A stretch of DNA of 64,000 bases from Verrucomicrobiia bacterium (lineage in GTDB: Bacteria; Verrucomicrobiota; Verrucomicrobiia; Limisphaerales; JADLHS01): assembly GCA_026125285.1 (NCBI GenBank), contig JAHCLO010000005.1:62001-126000 (forward strand), in the 5' to 3' direction. The notes under the pieces were generated by a model. It did not search any database. It saw nothing but the letters and a program-made list of their open reading frames with translations, and was not told the origin of the DNA. The translations under genes were made by a program, and so were the position numbers. Every line of letters starts with the position of its first letter. Within the stretch, counting starts at the first letter, position 1. Of this stretch, positions 15,703-24,928 are shown in pieces.

Positions 15703-16938
15703 TCAGGCCGCAGCCAGCAGTTCGGCCCGGCGCATGACTTCGAGGCAAGCCCGCCCGGAGTGATACGGACCTTTCCACTCGCTGACCTTGGGCAGGTTCA
15801 AATCGGGTTTGCCATCCGGATTGATTCGCCAATACCAGTCGCCGTGGACGCGATCCGCCAGATGTTGTTCGATGAAGTCCCAAATGCGGCGCGCGGCCTC
15901 GAGATATTTCTGTTCGCGACTGAGTTGGAAGGCGTTTAGGTAGCCGACGACAGCCTCGGCTTGTGGCCACCAATCTTTCTTGGGATCCACCACCTTCCCA
16001 CTCTTGCCCTCGTAGCCCAGACCGCCGTCGGAGGTCATGCCTTCAGCCAACGCCACCTCCGCCATCCGCAAGGCGATGATTTCCACTTCGCGCAGAAGTT
16101 CCGCGTCGCCCAACGCTTCCGCGGCCTCGCATAGCAGCCAGCTCCCTTCTATGTCGTGACCATAGGTGTAGTTGTCCGAGAGCACGTTCCACGACTCGTC
16201 AAAATAGTGATGCAAGTGATGGGTCCGAGCATCAAGAATCTTGTCGCGAAACACACGGATCATTTCGCGCAGTCGCCCGGCGAGACGCGGTTCCCTCCAG
16301 ACACGGTAAAGCGACGTGAGCGCCTCCAAAACGTGCAGGTTCGTGTTCATGGATTTGCGGGCGTTGAGTTCCCCGCCCCCAACCTGCGCCTGCACGCCGG
16401 CGGATGACCAGTCGCGGCGGCGCGCCTCAAAGTAGCCGCCGTTTGCCGGATCATGGGTATGGCGCTCCAGCAGTTCAAACAACTCCCCGGCGCGAGCCAG
16501 CGCCGTCGGTGAATGGAAGGCGAGGTGGTATTCCGCCAGGGCGTAAAGGTAAAAGGATTGCCCGTAAACCTGTTTGGAATCATCTCGGACTTTCCCGGTG
16601 TCATCCAAGCGCCAGTAAGCGCCGCCGTGCTGCCGGTCCCAAAACCGCTCCATCACCCACTCCAGCGCACGCTCGGCCAGTTCGTGATACTGGCCTTCCT
16701 GCCGGACGCGATGCGCGGCAGCAAAAGTCCACAGAATCCGGGTGTTGAGGACCAGACCTTTGGGCTGGCGGCGGTCAGGCTTCAGGTCATTCGATAACCA
16801 ACCCATCCAGCCGCCGTGCTCACGGTCCAGCGCCGGTCCGGACCAGAAAGGCAAAATGTGATCGAAAAGATGCGCCTCGCTGCGACGTTTCAGGTTGCTA
16901 ACGATGGTCAGTTGGGAAGCGGAAAGTTTGCTTTTCAT
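15703..16938 (-). CDS. AGE-family sugar 2-epimerase (cellobiose 2-epimerase-like)
   Basis: The 411-residue (alpha/alpha)6-barrel enzyme has the AGE/cellobiose 2-epimerase signatures in order: HGGWMGWLSNDL, RILWTFAAAHR, YGQSFYLYALAEYH, MNTNLHVLEALTSLYR, YGHDIEGSWLLCEAAE (catalytic His), WWPQAEAVVGYLNAF and GPYHSGRACLEVM. This set matches cellobiose 2-epimerases better than N-acylglucosamine 2-epimerases, but either sugar epimerisation, or mannose isomerase activity, is possible. There is no signal peptide when translation starts at 16938 (MKSKLSASQ), so it acts in the cytoplasm. It lies last in a minus-strand series of secreted glycan-acting proteins, suggesting it processes an imported sugar. 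Confidence 0.85.
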   Translation of the reverse strand: MKSKLSASQLTIVSNLKRRSEAHLFDHILPFWSGPALDREHGGWMGWLSNDLKPDRRQPKGLVLNTRILWTFAAAHRVRQEGQYHELAERALEWVMERFWDRQHGGAYWRLDDTGKVRDDSKQVYGQSFYLYALAEYHLAFHSPTALARAGELFELLERHTHDPANGGYFEARRRDWSSAGVQAQVGGGELNARKSMNTNLHVLEALTSLYRVWREPRLAGRLREMIRVFRDKILDARTHHLHHYFDESWNVLSDNYTYGHDIEGSWLLCEAAEALGDAELLREVEIIALRMAEVALAEGMTSDGGLGYEGKSGKVVDPKKDWWPQAEAVVGYLNAFQLSREQKYLEAARRIWDFIEQHLADRVHGDWYWRINPDGKPDLNLPKVSEWKGPYHSGRACLEVMRRAELLAAA

Positions 16939-17165
16939 GGTGGGGTGTCGAGGATGGAAGCAGTCACATGCGTCGTGTTCCCGATCGGGCAAACCGCCAG
17001 CCGGCCGTCGTTGGCGTCTGGTGCGCTTCCATTTGGAGGTGGTGCGGGCCTTGGGCAGCCAAGGGAATTGCCATGCAGGGATGATGGCGTGACGTAGCGG
17101 TGGCAAGTCAAGAATTACGATTCTACCCGCGCTTTCGGCGGGCGGCGCTGCGGATGAACTGCTGG

Positions 17166-18860
17166 TTACTTGCCCTCAAACTGATTCAGTTCCGGCCAGA
17201 TGCTGCGCATCTGCCAGGCGTCCAGCGCGAGCAGTTGCGCTTCGTTGCCGCGGGCAAACAGGCTGACGCCCCGGCTGTCTTCCTGCTGCGGATACGCGCG
17301 CAGCGTCAAACATTGCGTGTCGTTAATGAGGACCTCGACAATGCTGCGGTCAAGGAACATGCGCAGTCGCACCGGTTCGTTGTCAGGGAATTCCACTGGA
17401 CCAACCTCCGGCGAACGCGCTTTGACGTTTGGCAACAACGAAGCCTGCGAGACATCAATCCCGACCTGACGGCGTCCCCGTTCGTACATGTGCATATAAA
17501 CGGTGATGGTCGTGCGCTCGCGTCCATCCGGCGAACGCAGCACGTGGAGACCAAACTCCCGCGACTGCCGCGGATGAATGAGCGCGCTAATCTCCATTGC
17601 CTTGCCGGCAACGTTCGCCAGCACGACTTCATCATTGGCCGGGACTGTCAGCGACTCGACGCGTTGGTGATTGAAACGCAGCTTCTCAAGTTCTGGAACG
17701 GGGGCCATACGCAAACCGCTCTTGTCATCCAGCCAATAATGCCGGGGCAACGTCATGATGCCATACCACAACTCGCCTTTCTTATCCTTATACAGGTCGC
17801 CAGCGTCGGTCGTGTTCTCGCGGACATTGAAAATCGCCAAGTAGCGGCCGGAATTGTCAATGAACGCCGACGGCGCGTGCAGACTGCCCCGCACCCACGG
17901 GCCGTAGTTCATGCGTCCGTGCGACTCGGGCTTGAACCTGTGCGCGTCCCGGTCGTAGGTGCCGATGAGGTACTGCGCGGCACGTTTGTGACTGAAGAAA
18001 AGCAGCAGATGTTTTCCGTTGCCGATCGGCAGGAAATTGGGCACCGCGCCGTCCTCGCCCGGCTCCGTCCAAAACGCGCCTTCGATCAGATTGCCCAGAT
18101 GCTCCCATTGCGACAGATTCTTCGAGCGGAAAATCGGATTTGCCATCTCGGCATCAATGCCGCGACGGCCATTCTGGTAAACGCCGGAAAGCATGTAGTA
18201 ATAGCCGTCGTCCTGTTTCCAAATGCACGGATCAAAAACCCGATACGGCTTGCCCGCGGCGTCCACCGGTACGACCGGAATCACCGGGTTGTCCGGATGC
18301 TTTTCCATGTTCAGAAGCAATGGGTCGGTGCCGATGGCGATGCTGTTCCCTCGTCCTCCGCCGTAGTAGGTCGCGATCACCCGATCGGGTTCGACCAGAA
18401 TCTGTCCACTGGCAACATTATTCTCGGGATCGTTCCGGATCGCCAGCGGCAAATCCTTCCAATGCACCAAATCATCGCTGTAAGTGTGGGCCCACAGCAC
18501 CTTGGTTTCCCCTGCCGGATACAACTGGTAGAACATGTGGTATTTCCCCTGCCACTGGCAAAAGCCATTCGGGTCGTTGAGCAGTCCTTCAGGCGCAGAG
18601 AAGTGATACAGCGGGCGATGTGGATCCGCTGCGAATTTCGCGCGCGAGGCAGTGAAACGCAGCACCTCCGCGTTGGCCTTGAGCGACTCCAGTTGCTGCT
18701 CCAGCGTGGCCTGGTCCCCGTCCTGATTCGAACCGGCCCCTTGCGGCAGAAAGCTCGATGTTGCCGCGACGTTTGGGGGTTTAACGTCGGTCTGGGCAGT
18801 TGCGTCCCCTCCACTTGTGAGCAGACTAGCAGCGGCTAAGTATCGCAGTATTTGGAACAT
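17166..18860 (-). CDS. Secreted glycoside hydrolase family 32-like enzyme
   Basis: The 564-residue protein has a short signal peptide and then a five-bladed propeller of the GH32 type. The block LNDPNGF (94-100) holds the nucleophile Asp of GH32 (D96). FDP (209-211) stands where GH32 has RDP, so the transition-state Asp is kept but the Arg is replaced by Phe. GED-GAVPNF (about 268-276) aligns with the WECPD block; the acid Glu is present but Cys is replaced by Asp. A C-terminal beta-sandwich region ends with LRMFLDRSIVEVLIND, typical of the GH32 C-domain. The family cleaves beta-fructosides (levan, inulin, sucrose); the changed motifs leave the substrate uncertain. It starts 15 bp downstream of the sialidase-like gene. 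Confidence 0.82.
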   Translation of the reverse strand: MFQILRYLAAASLLTSGGDATAQTDVKPPNVAATSSFLPQGAGSNQDGDQATLEQQLESLKANAEVLRFTASRAKFAADPHRPLYHFSAPEGLLNDPNGFCQWQGKYHMFYQLYPAGETKVLWAHTYSDDLVHWKDLPLAIRNDPENNVASGQILVEPDRVIATYYGGGRGNSIAIGTDPLLLNMEKHPDNPVIPVVPVDAAGKPYRVFDPCIWKQDDGYYYMLSGVYQNGRRGIDAEMANPIFRSKNLSQWEHLGNLIEGAFWTEPGEDGAVPNFLPIGNGKHLLLFFSHKRAAQYLIGTYDRDAHRFKPESHGRMNYGPWVRGSLHAPSAFIDNSGRYLAIFNVRENTTDAGDLYKDKKGELWYGIMTLPRHYWLDDKSGLRMAPVPELEKLRFNHQRVESLTVPANDEVVLANVAGKAMEISALIHPRQSREFGLHVLRSPDGRERTTITVYMHMYERGRRQVGIDVSQASLLPNVKARSPEVGPVEFPDNEPVRLRMFLDRSIVEVLINDTQCLTLRAYPQQEDSRGVSLFARGNEAQLLALDAWQMRSIWPELNQFEGK

Positions 18861-18875
18861 TTGAAGTGCAGTCCT

Positions 18876-21047
18876 TCATCGTGACTGCTGCCGCTCAGGC
18901 TTCACGAAAAAAACGTATGTGGAGGTGCGTGGGGGGGTGTAAATAATGCTGTACTGGATCATCAGTTCGTCGTTCGACGCGTCGTCGTCGTGCTTGTTGA
19001 TGATGCAATTATGGCTGTAACCGTCGGGATGCCGCTTGTCCCCACTCACAATCACCCCGCTCTTCCAACGAATACCGTCGTCGGATTGGTAAATGACAAA
19101 CCGACCACTGCCATCGCCGCTGTGCCCTGACCTTCCGTGGAGGTAGTACTTACCGTCAATGCTCGCCAGTTCGGGATCGCGTATCTTCTTGTCGAGATAT
19201 GCCTTTTGCTGCTCACCCCACGTGCGGCCAGCATCCTGGCTAATACAGTAGTAGAAGTGGTTCTCGTCCTGAGTGACGTACGCTCCCGCCAGCAGTCGCC
19301 CATCCTTCATGAAGCACATGGCACCGTACCATGCGTCCTTCTGCAGGGGTAGTGTGCTGCTCCTACGCCACGTCTGCCCTTCATCGGTGCTAACATAAAG
19401 CTCGTGATAGCCATTCAAGCAGTCGAACAGGACATAGTTCGCGCCACCCGACACCGCCACCGCAGCCGGGTAGCCGATGGCCTCACTGGCTACTGGCGCA
19501 GGATCGGTCCAGGTTGCCCCATTATCATGACTTCGCATGACGCTGTTGCCTACTCTCTCCCCGTTCGCGAAATCGGTGAGAACCAGTACAGCAGTACCTT
19601 TCTCCGTCACAAGCCCCTCTTCGACCCACACCGGACGCTTTGGGTCTTTCTCATAAGCCTGACGAGAGTAAGGAAAGGGATGGTATTTATCCCACGTCTT
19701 GCCTCCGTTCTTGCTGAACGCGTACTCGCTCCAGCCGTCCACGTTGTGAGAACTGGTGTTTGCGTAGAATGCCACGATTGTTCCGTTGGCATACTCCATG
19801 CAAACCGGACCACCATGAGAACAGCGCAACTGTCCGTTGGACGGGTCGCGGAAATCCGCGATGACGTCGCCGAAAACGTCGTCACCAAGGGTGGCTATAG
19901 AATTATGAGCGTAAATAAGCGCCCCCTCGAAACCCTCCCGATCTTCGCTAACCTGTCGCTCTGAAGATTCCAGTTGCTGGTCGAGCGTTGTCTTTTCCCT
20001 GCCACGATCCGCGACTGCTACTTTCGCCAGATAGATGCTCGTCTTGTCTTCATGGCTGGAGTAATAGCTCATCCACAGGACGCCCGCGTGCCAGACCAAA
20101 CCAGGGTAGCTGGTGTCCCCGCCAGACGGCAGATCCAGCGCCGGAGTCAGTCGGCCCGCTTTGGGATCAGCCCACCATAATCGGGTGATCCGGCTTTTCG
20201 CATAGTGCCGGCCCGCCGCGAGCCACCTGTCGTCGGGCAATTGAATCAACGCCGGGCCACCAACGGGCACCCCCGTTTTGTTCCAATTCCAATCAGTGTA
20301 GGGCGGCATCGATGTGCCGAAAAATGCCGGACCACTGGGCCGCAGCAGGCAATAAGCAGTGTCATCCTTGTCGAACACAATCGAGGTTTCGTTGGGATAA
20401 TTCGTGATGCCAAGATTCTCCACCAACGTCTGGAACTTTCGCCCATCGGTGCTGCGGTAAAGTCGGATCTGGTTGTTCTCGGAAGTGTTGTAGCCGATCG
20501 AGTAGCAAACGCCCTGGTGCCAGGTCGCCGACCAAAGCCAGAAGTCCGGATCGCCTACCGTGACCGGTTTCGTCCAAGTAAAGCCGTCCTTGCTGAATTG
20601 CGTCGCCGAGTGGAACTTGTTGACGCCATTCACAACCACCGCGCGGCCGGTGATGAGCATCAGTTCATTCTCCGGCGTTACCGATAGATGGGGATCACGT
20701 ACATCAAAGCCGCCGTCGTCGCTCAACAGTGCCACGGACTCCCAGCGTTCACCGTCGTCCGACGCAATCACACGCGCGCGGCCGGGACCGCCATCCACCG
20801 CATGGGTTTTGGCTTCGCGAAACGTGCAATACCATTTCCCGTTGAACCGGATGAGGCTCGTGAACGCGTTGTGCGGGGCGTCGTTCCAAATGCGCTTTAC
20901 TGAAAGCAATTTTAATTCGCCAGACGCAGGAGTTTGACTCTGTGCAGAGCCAACGAGCAACGTGACACCGGCGAGAATACCGAAGCAGCGTAAGAGCCAC
21001 GATCTGTTCGTGAGAGCACTGGAAGATTTCGTTTCTGGGGAGGCCAT
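18876..21047 (-). CDS. Secreted sialidase-like BNR-repeat protein, two propeller halves
   Basis: The protein (723 residues from ATG 21047; an ATG at 21113 would add 22) has a signal peptide ending near SAQSQ. The N-terminal half (WNDAPHNAFTSLIRF, SDDGERW, SKDGFTW) is homologous to the N-terminal half of the fusion protein at 34422-36821. The C-terminal half contains four canonical Asp-boxes (SKNGGKTW, SHDNGATW, STDEGQTW, SQDAGRTW), the hallmark of sialidase-type six-bladed propellers. RDPE and RDPH segments could supply active-site Arg/Asp, but I cannot confirm a full sialidase catalytic triad. It is probably exported to act on a glycan. It lies between a propeller protein and the GH32-like enzyme, all on the minus strand and tightly spaced. 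Confidence 0.8.
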   Translation of the reverse strand: MASPETKSSSALTNRSWLLRCFGILAGVTLLVGSAQSQTPASGELKLLSVKRIWNDAPHNAFTSLIRFNGKWYCTFREAKTHAVDGGPGRARVIASDDGERWESVALLSDDGGFDVRDPHLSVTPENELMLITGRAVVVNGVNKFHSATQFSKDGFTWTKPVTVGDPDFWLWSATWHQGVCYSIGYNTSENNQIRLYRSTDGRKFQTLVENLGITNYPNETSIVFDKDDTAYCLLRPSGPAFFGTSMPPYTDWNWNKTGVPVGGPALIQLPDDRWLAAGRHYAKSRITRLWWADPKAGRLTPALDLPSGGDTSYPGLVWHAGVLWMSYYSSHEDKTSIYLAKVAVADRGREKTTLDQQLESSERQVSEDREGFEGALIYAHNSIATLGDDVFGDVIADFRDPSNGQLRCSHGGPVCMEYANGTIVAFYANTSSHNVDGWSEYAFSKNGGKTWDKYHPFPYSRQAYEKDPKRPVWVEEGLVTEKGTAVLVLTDFANGERVGNSVMRSHDNGATWTDPAPVASEAIGYPAAVAVSGGANYVLFDCLNGYHELYVSTDEGQTWRRSSTLPLQKDAWYGAMCFMKDGRLLAGAYVTQDENHFYYCISQDAGRTWGEQQKAYLDKKIRDPELASIDGKYYLHGRSGHSGDGSGRFVIYQSDDGIRWKSGVIVSGDKRHPDGYSHNCIINKHDDDASNDELMIQYSIIYTPPRTSTYVFFVKPERQQSR

Positions 21048-21117
21048 GGTTTGAAGGCACGAGGCCGGATGGAGGCGCTCCAGCAATCGTGAATGATGAA
21101 GTGGTGAGGTCATAGGC

Positions 21118-22602
21118 TCAGGGTTCGAATCGGAGGGAATAGAGGTCCGCGTCCTTCATCACAAACCGGAGCCGCACCGCTTCACCAGCCAGGCGCGACA
21201 CATCCGCGCCACTCTGCCAGCGGACGACACGTGCAATGTCATCACCAATTTGCTCCCGCGCGTCAGCCAAAGTAAAACCGGGCAGCGCATTTCCGCTGGC
21301 GTCCTGCAATTCCACTTTCACGCTGCCGGCGGCGCTGGTGGCGAAGTTGATGACCAGTTCGCGCCCGGTGAATTTCAGCGGTTTTGTCAGCAGTTCGCCG
21401 CCGCGATACGGCGCATTGACCGAAGCAAAGCCATCCGTGCGCAGCGTATAGCGGATGATATGAGCATCGCGTTGCGCATAGTGCGCCTGTTTATAGAGCG
21501 ACATTTCGGTTGGCCCGGTGGGCACGACGCCCAACGCGGTCATGCCCGCGCGCGACGCCCAGTTGCCAAGGTCCGGGCCGGGCCGGATGAACGCCTCCAT
21601 GAACGTGCGCGTGTAGCGATGGCCGCCGCGGCTGCTCATGAACACCGCGTCCGCGCAATCGCTGGTGTAGCCTGGGTTCACGCCCAGCGCGACCGCCTGT
21701 TCGTCAGTGAGCGCCTTGCGTCCTGGCAGAAAGCGCATGGGGGTGGCGAGGTAGAGATGCGGCGCGCGAAAGTACGGGTGCGTCTGACTGGTGTACAGAT
21801 GCTCGCGCGGTGTGTCGCCAAACGCCATTTCCACGGGCGCGGACCAGTCGAGAAAGTTGGTGGACGTGCTGCGGCTGATGGTGCGATAGCCGCGAAAATC
21901 TCCGCCGGTCCAAGTGCGAAAATACGCCACGTAACAATTCTCCGCATCGGACCAGAACGCGACGTTTTGCGAGTCGAACGCGCCTTGCTTCAGCACGGGT
22001 GCGTCGCGCAATTTCCGCCAGCGCAAGCCGTCGCCGGAAGCAAATGCCACCAATCCACTGTGCGCAGTGCCGGCCAGGGCTTTGAACTTTTCGGCAGCCG
22101 GAATGCCGGGTCGTGTATCGAGCAACGGAGAGAAGTTGTGCGAGAAGGGCGCGGCATGGGCGAGCACGACGTTGTTGCTGCGCGTGCCGAAGAGTTCGAA
22201 CAAACCCAGGTCCGGCTTGGTCCACGCGATGCCATCCCTGCTTTCGGCGTAAGCGGTACATTCATTGGTCGAACCGTCGCGCCCGGCGGTGGCCAGACCG
22301 CGATAATACAGCCGGTAACGGTCATCATCTTTGATGACGGTGAAGTAACCGCTGAAGCCGCCTTCCCAGGGATGATCGAGCCGCAAGACCACACCGGCGG
22401 GCTGCGGTTCGTGCAGTTTCAATTGGGTGCCCTCCAACCGGTCAATCAGCCAGTCATCCACGAACAACTCCAGCCGGGAGCCGATTTCGCGAACTTCCAT
22501 CGGCGCGGTTGATGAACTGGCAATCTGTGCAGCAATGAGGTCTGTCCGCGCACCGATCACGATGCTCGTGCCGATCAAGAGTGTCAGGATTCCCTTTTTC
22601 AT
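21118..22602 (-). CDS. Secreted GH32/GH43-like propeller protein (FVDDWLI type)
   Basis: The 494-residue protein starts MKKGILTLLIGTSIVIG, a signal peptide. The RLELFVDDWLIDRL motif opens a domain common in Planctomycetes and Verrucomicrobia that resembles five-bladed GH32/GH43 propellers (YRLYYRGLAT, ESRDGIAWTKPDLGL, GAFDSQNVAFWSD). The C-terminus is a beta-sandwich-like segment (GSVKVELQDASGNALPGF, LYSLRF). It is closely related to the C-terminal half of the fusion protein at 34422-36821, including the LRF(V)MKDADLYS ending. The enzymatic activity is not known. The next gene downstream is the sialidase-like protein, the same pair that is fused at 34422-36821. Confidence 0.75.
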   Translation of the reverse strand: MKKGILTLLIGTSIVIGARTDLIAAQIASSSTAPMEVREIGSRLELFVDDWLIDRLEGTQLKLHEPQPAGVVLRLDHPWEGGFSGYFTVIKDDDRYRLYYRGLATAGRDGSTNECTAYAESRDGIAWTKPDLGLFELFGTRSNNVVLAHAAPFSHNFSPLLDTRPGIPAAEKFKALAGTAHSGLVAFASGDGLRWRKLRDAPVLKQGAFDSQNVAFWSDAENCYVAYFRTWTGGDFRGYRTISRSTSTNFLDWSAPVEMAFGDTPREHLYTSQTHPYFRAPHLYLATPMRFLPGRKALTDEQAVALGVNPGYTSDCADAVFMSSRGGHRYTRTFMEAFIRPGPDLGNWASRAGMTALGVVPTGPTEMSLYKQAHYAQRDAHIIRYTLRTDGFASVNAPYRGGELLTKPLKFTGRELVINFATSAAGSVKVELQDASGNALPGFTLADAREQIGDDIARVVRWQSGADVSRLAGEAVRLRFVMKDADLYSLRFEP

Positions 22603-22827
22603 GTTCGATTCAGACTTTTCACATGCGCCGCACATCGCTGCTGTTGTGGTTTGAATTTCGAACGAGCTTCGTCGCGTGTCCCAAGGATTACAATATCGGT
22701 TTGCTTGTGCCTTGAGGGTACAGCCTGTGCATTCAATAATCCGCAAGCGCGCTTCAGTATTTGCAGCAACGCCGCGAAATGATGGCACGACCGGTTTTGC
22801 ACGATTGATTTTCCATTCCCCTATAAT

Positions 22828-24669
22828 TCACCGCGCCGACGCCCGGGCCGCCTGCTCTTTTTGCGTTCGCAGGGCATGAGTCATTTCAATCAGTGGTTCG
22901 GCGGCAAGAGTTGCGGGTGCAAGCAATACCAGCGGTTCCATCAAGGCGGCGCCAGGAAAGGGACTGCTGGTCGCGCAATGCCATCCATCATCATCAGTCC
23001 AGATGAACATACCAACGGGGCCAGCGTGTTTGGCCAGACGGTTCCACGATGGCAATGACGGCGCATTGAAAGAAACCGCGCGGGCCGCCGTTCGATATGT
23101 TTCGTCAATCGCAAACCACGCCAGTCGCGGCAGCGACGCGCTCTGGCGCAGATCTGCATACCAAAAGCTACCCGCCGCCTCGGCAGCCAATCTCTTTCGC
23201 ATCGCTTGGAATTCGGCTTGATCGAGAATGGAAGGCTCTGCCTTGCGGATCGAGTCGCAGGCGGCCATCACGGCTTCAATCCGACGGCTCACAATCAGAT
23301 AGTCATCGCAGACACCCAGAACGACGGCCGAGCCAGATAGTTCGATCCGCCACATTGTCATTCCGGCGGAATCCAATTGCCGGGCATGCACGCCCGGTTG
23401 CGCGGATGCGGGGTCGGACTTGAGCAGCGCCAGCACCGGAGGCAGCCACGTTCTGAACTCGCCCGCGTCGCGCAACACATTCACAAACACCAATCCGTCG
23501 AGGCTGCGGCCTCCGACGTTTTGATCACAATAATAGGCCCACTGACCGCCCAATGCCTGGGTCAGTTTCATCCGTGGGTCGGCGCCGAGAAGGGTTTTGG
23601 CCAGGCGATTGCCTTCGTCCAACCGGATTGCGGCGGAAGAATCTGCCCATTTTAAGAACCCTTCCAACGCGGGCACGCCAATGTCTGGCCGGACCTGGAA
23701 TGCGCCCACCAGGGATGCGGTCGCCGGCACTGCTTGCAGTAATTCGGCCACGATTGGGCGCGTATCGAACAATCGGGCCATACCCTGCCGTGGAGCGGAC
23801 GCCAGGAGATTTCCCTTCGCCACCCATTGCCCGTCCTCGAAGCCGGCGCTCCAAAAGAAGCCAGCCACCTGGTCCAACGCCAGCGATTCCTTGCCTGCGC
23901 GCCATGGCCCGACGGCAAGCGCGGCGAGACGCGGAAGCGCCTGGGCGCTTTGCTCGACGACTTCGGGCAGCCGGGCCACGTTCACGTATCCCCAGATCGC
24001 GGGGATGTTTGTGTGATTGCTTGTTAGGGATTTGAAGGCGGGCAGATCAGCCAGCGCTTTTTCTGAAGGCGTTTTTTCCGAGGATGATTTGTCTCCCAAA
24101 CTCACGCGCACGATTCCATTGCTGCTTTGCACGCGAATTGGCAAATTCAAATCGCGCCCAAGCTGATCAAGGAAACCCAGCCGCGCCACCAACGCATCCG
24201 CGTCGTCACGCACCCTGGAGATGAACCCCAGCCGGGCATAAGGCAGGCCATCCTTTTCGCGAACCATGCCCGCAAAGTAGAATCCGGTGGGGTAATCGCG
24301 CAAACCGAGCGCCAGCTTCCAAAGCCCATGCATCTGCGTGGCCATCCGCGGATTTTCCGAGTTCACGTAACTCAAAATCAGCGGCAGAACCTGGCGAATG
24401 ATGTTCGCCGCCGGCTCGTCGGTCTCCCGATTTGAATGCAACCGCGCGACTTGCTCGCGAACCGCGTCCATGCCACTCCACCCAACGTAAACCAGCGTAT
24501 CAGCGGGAATCTGACAAGCCAACGGAAGGGCCTCCACGGAAGCAAGCTGGCCATCATCCTGGGACGATGCGACCGTTTGCTCGCGGGCAACTCCTGCGGA
24601 CACGGAGGATTGTTTCACCAGAGCCAATGCAGCCAACCAGCAAACCGACAGGTGAATAAACTTTGTCAT
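22828..24669 (-). CDS. Secreted protein of unknown function (DUF3352-like)
   Basis: The 613-residue protein starts at 24669 with a signal peptide (MTKFIHLSVCWLAALALV). It resembles DUF3352-type extracytoplasmic proteins: an ALPLACQIPADTLVYVGW opening, ordered alpha/beta repeats with 'ARLGFISRV' and 'GFFWSAGFEDGQW', and no membrane helix after the signal. I know no biochemical role. The frame remains open upstream and reads in frame through a truncated pseudopilin start to 24882, which would give a 684-residue fusion. I take the internal start because it restores a normal signal peptide. Its neighbours are secreted carbohydrate-active proteins. Confidence 0.65.
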   Translation of the reverse strand: MTKFIHLSVCWLAALALVKQSSVSAGVAREQTVASSQDDGQLASVEALPLACQIPADTLVYVGWSGMDAVREQVARLHSNRETDEPAANIIRQVLPLILSYVNSENPRMATQMHGLWKLALGLRDYPTGFYFAGMVREKDGLPYARLGFISRVRDDADALVARLGFLDQLGRDLNLPIRVQSSNGIVRVSLGDKSSSEKTPSEKALADLPAFKSLTSNHTNIPAIWGYVNVARLPEVVEQSAQALPRLAALAVGPWRAGKESLALDQVAGFFWSAGFEDGQWVAKGNLLASAPRQGMARLFDTRPIVAELLQAVPATASLVGAFQVRPDIGVPALEGFLKWADSSAAIRLDEGNRLAKTLLGADPRMKLTQALGGQWAYYCDQNVGGRSLDGLVFVNVLRDAGEFRTWLPPVLALLKSDPASAQPGVHARQLDSAGMTMWRIELSGSAVVLGVCDDYLIVSRRIEAVMAACDSIRKAEPSILDQAEFQAMRKRLAAEAAGSFWYADLRQSASLPRLAWFAIDETYRTAARAVSFNAPSLPSWNRLAKHAGPVGMFIWTDDDGWHCATSSPFPGAALMEPLVLLAPATLAAEPLIEMTHALRTQKEQAARASAR

Positions 24670-24679
24670 CCTATGCCTT

Positions 24680-24745
24680 CGCGTTGTAATGCAGGGTGAT
24701 GTGGGGTGAAAGGGTAAACCTGGATCGCGCGTGGAAGACATCCTT
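24680..24745. repeat. Repeat copy 1 (leader segment behind a pilin gene)
   Basis: The plus-strand segment TATGCCTTCGCGTTGTAATG through ACATCCTTGT aligns with 26838-26915 (TATGCCTCCGCGTTGTGATG through ACATCCTTGT). In both places it lies between a pseudopilin sequence and the next minus-strand gene. It is either 3' flank carried along in a duplication or a conserved mRNA leader. Confidence 0.5.
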
Positions 24746-24752
24746 GTTGCCT

Positions 24753-24882
24753 TCGCCCTGCGTTTGACCTTGCTCGAGGCCGGCAACAGCATCACCGGGA
24801 GAATCGCTATGATGGCAATCACCACCAGCAACTCGATCAAGGTGAAACCGTCTGCCGGACGGTTGTTGTGCTCAGTCCTCAT
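24753..24882 (-). pseudogene. Pseudopilin 5' fragment (internal deletion)
   Basis: The first ~43 codons of a type II secretion/pilin-like gene remain: the [17 protein letters not shown] leader helix, then a degenerate PVMLLPASSKVKRRA. The nucleotides match the intact pseudopilin at 26953-27750 up to about 24753. There they jump to sequence matching the 3' flank of that intact gene (26838-26915). The rest of the gene, about 750 bp, is therefore deleted. The remaining frame happens to read into the downstream secreted protein. Confidence 0.65.
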
Positions 24883-24928
24883 ATCATCCAGTCAAGTTGG
24901 ATTGGCAGATCACGCTTTCAGGGAGAGT

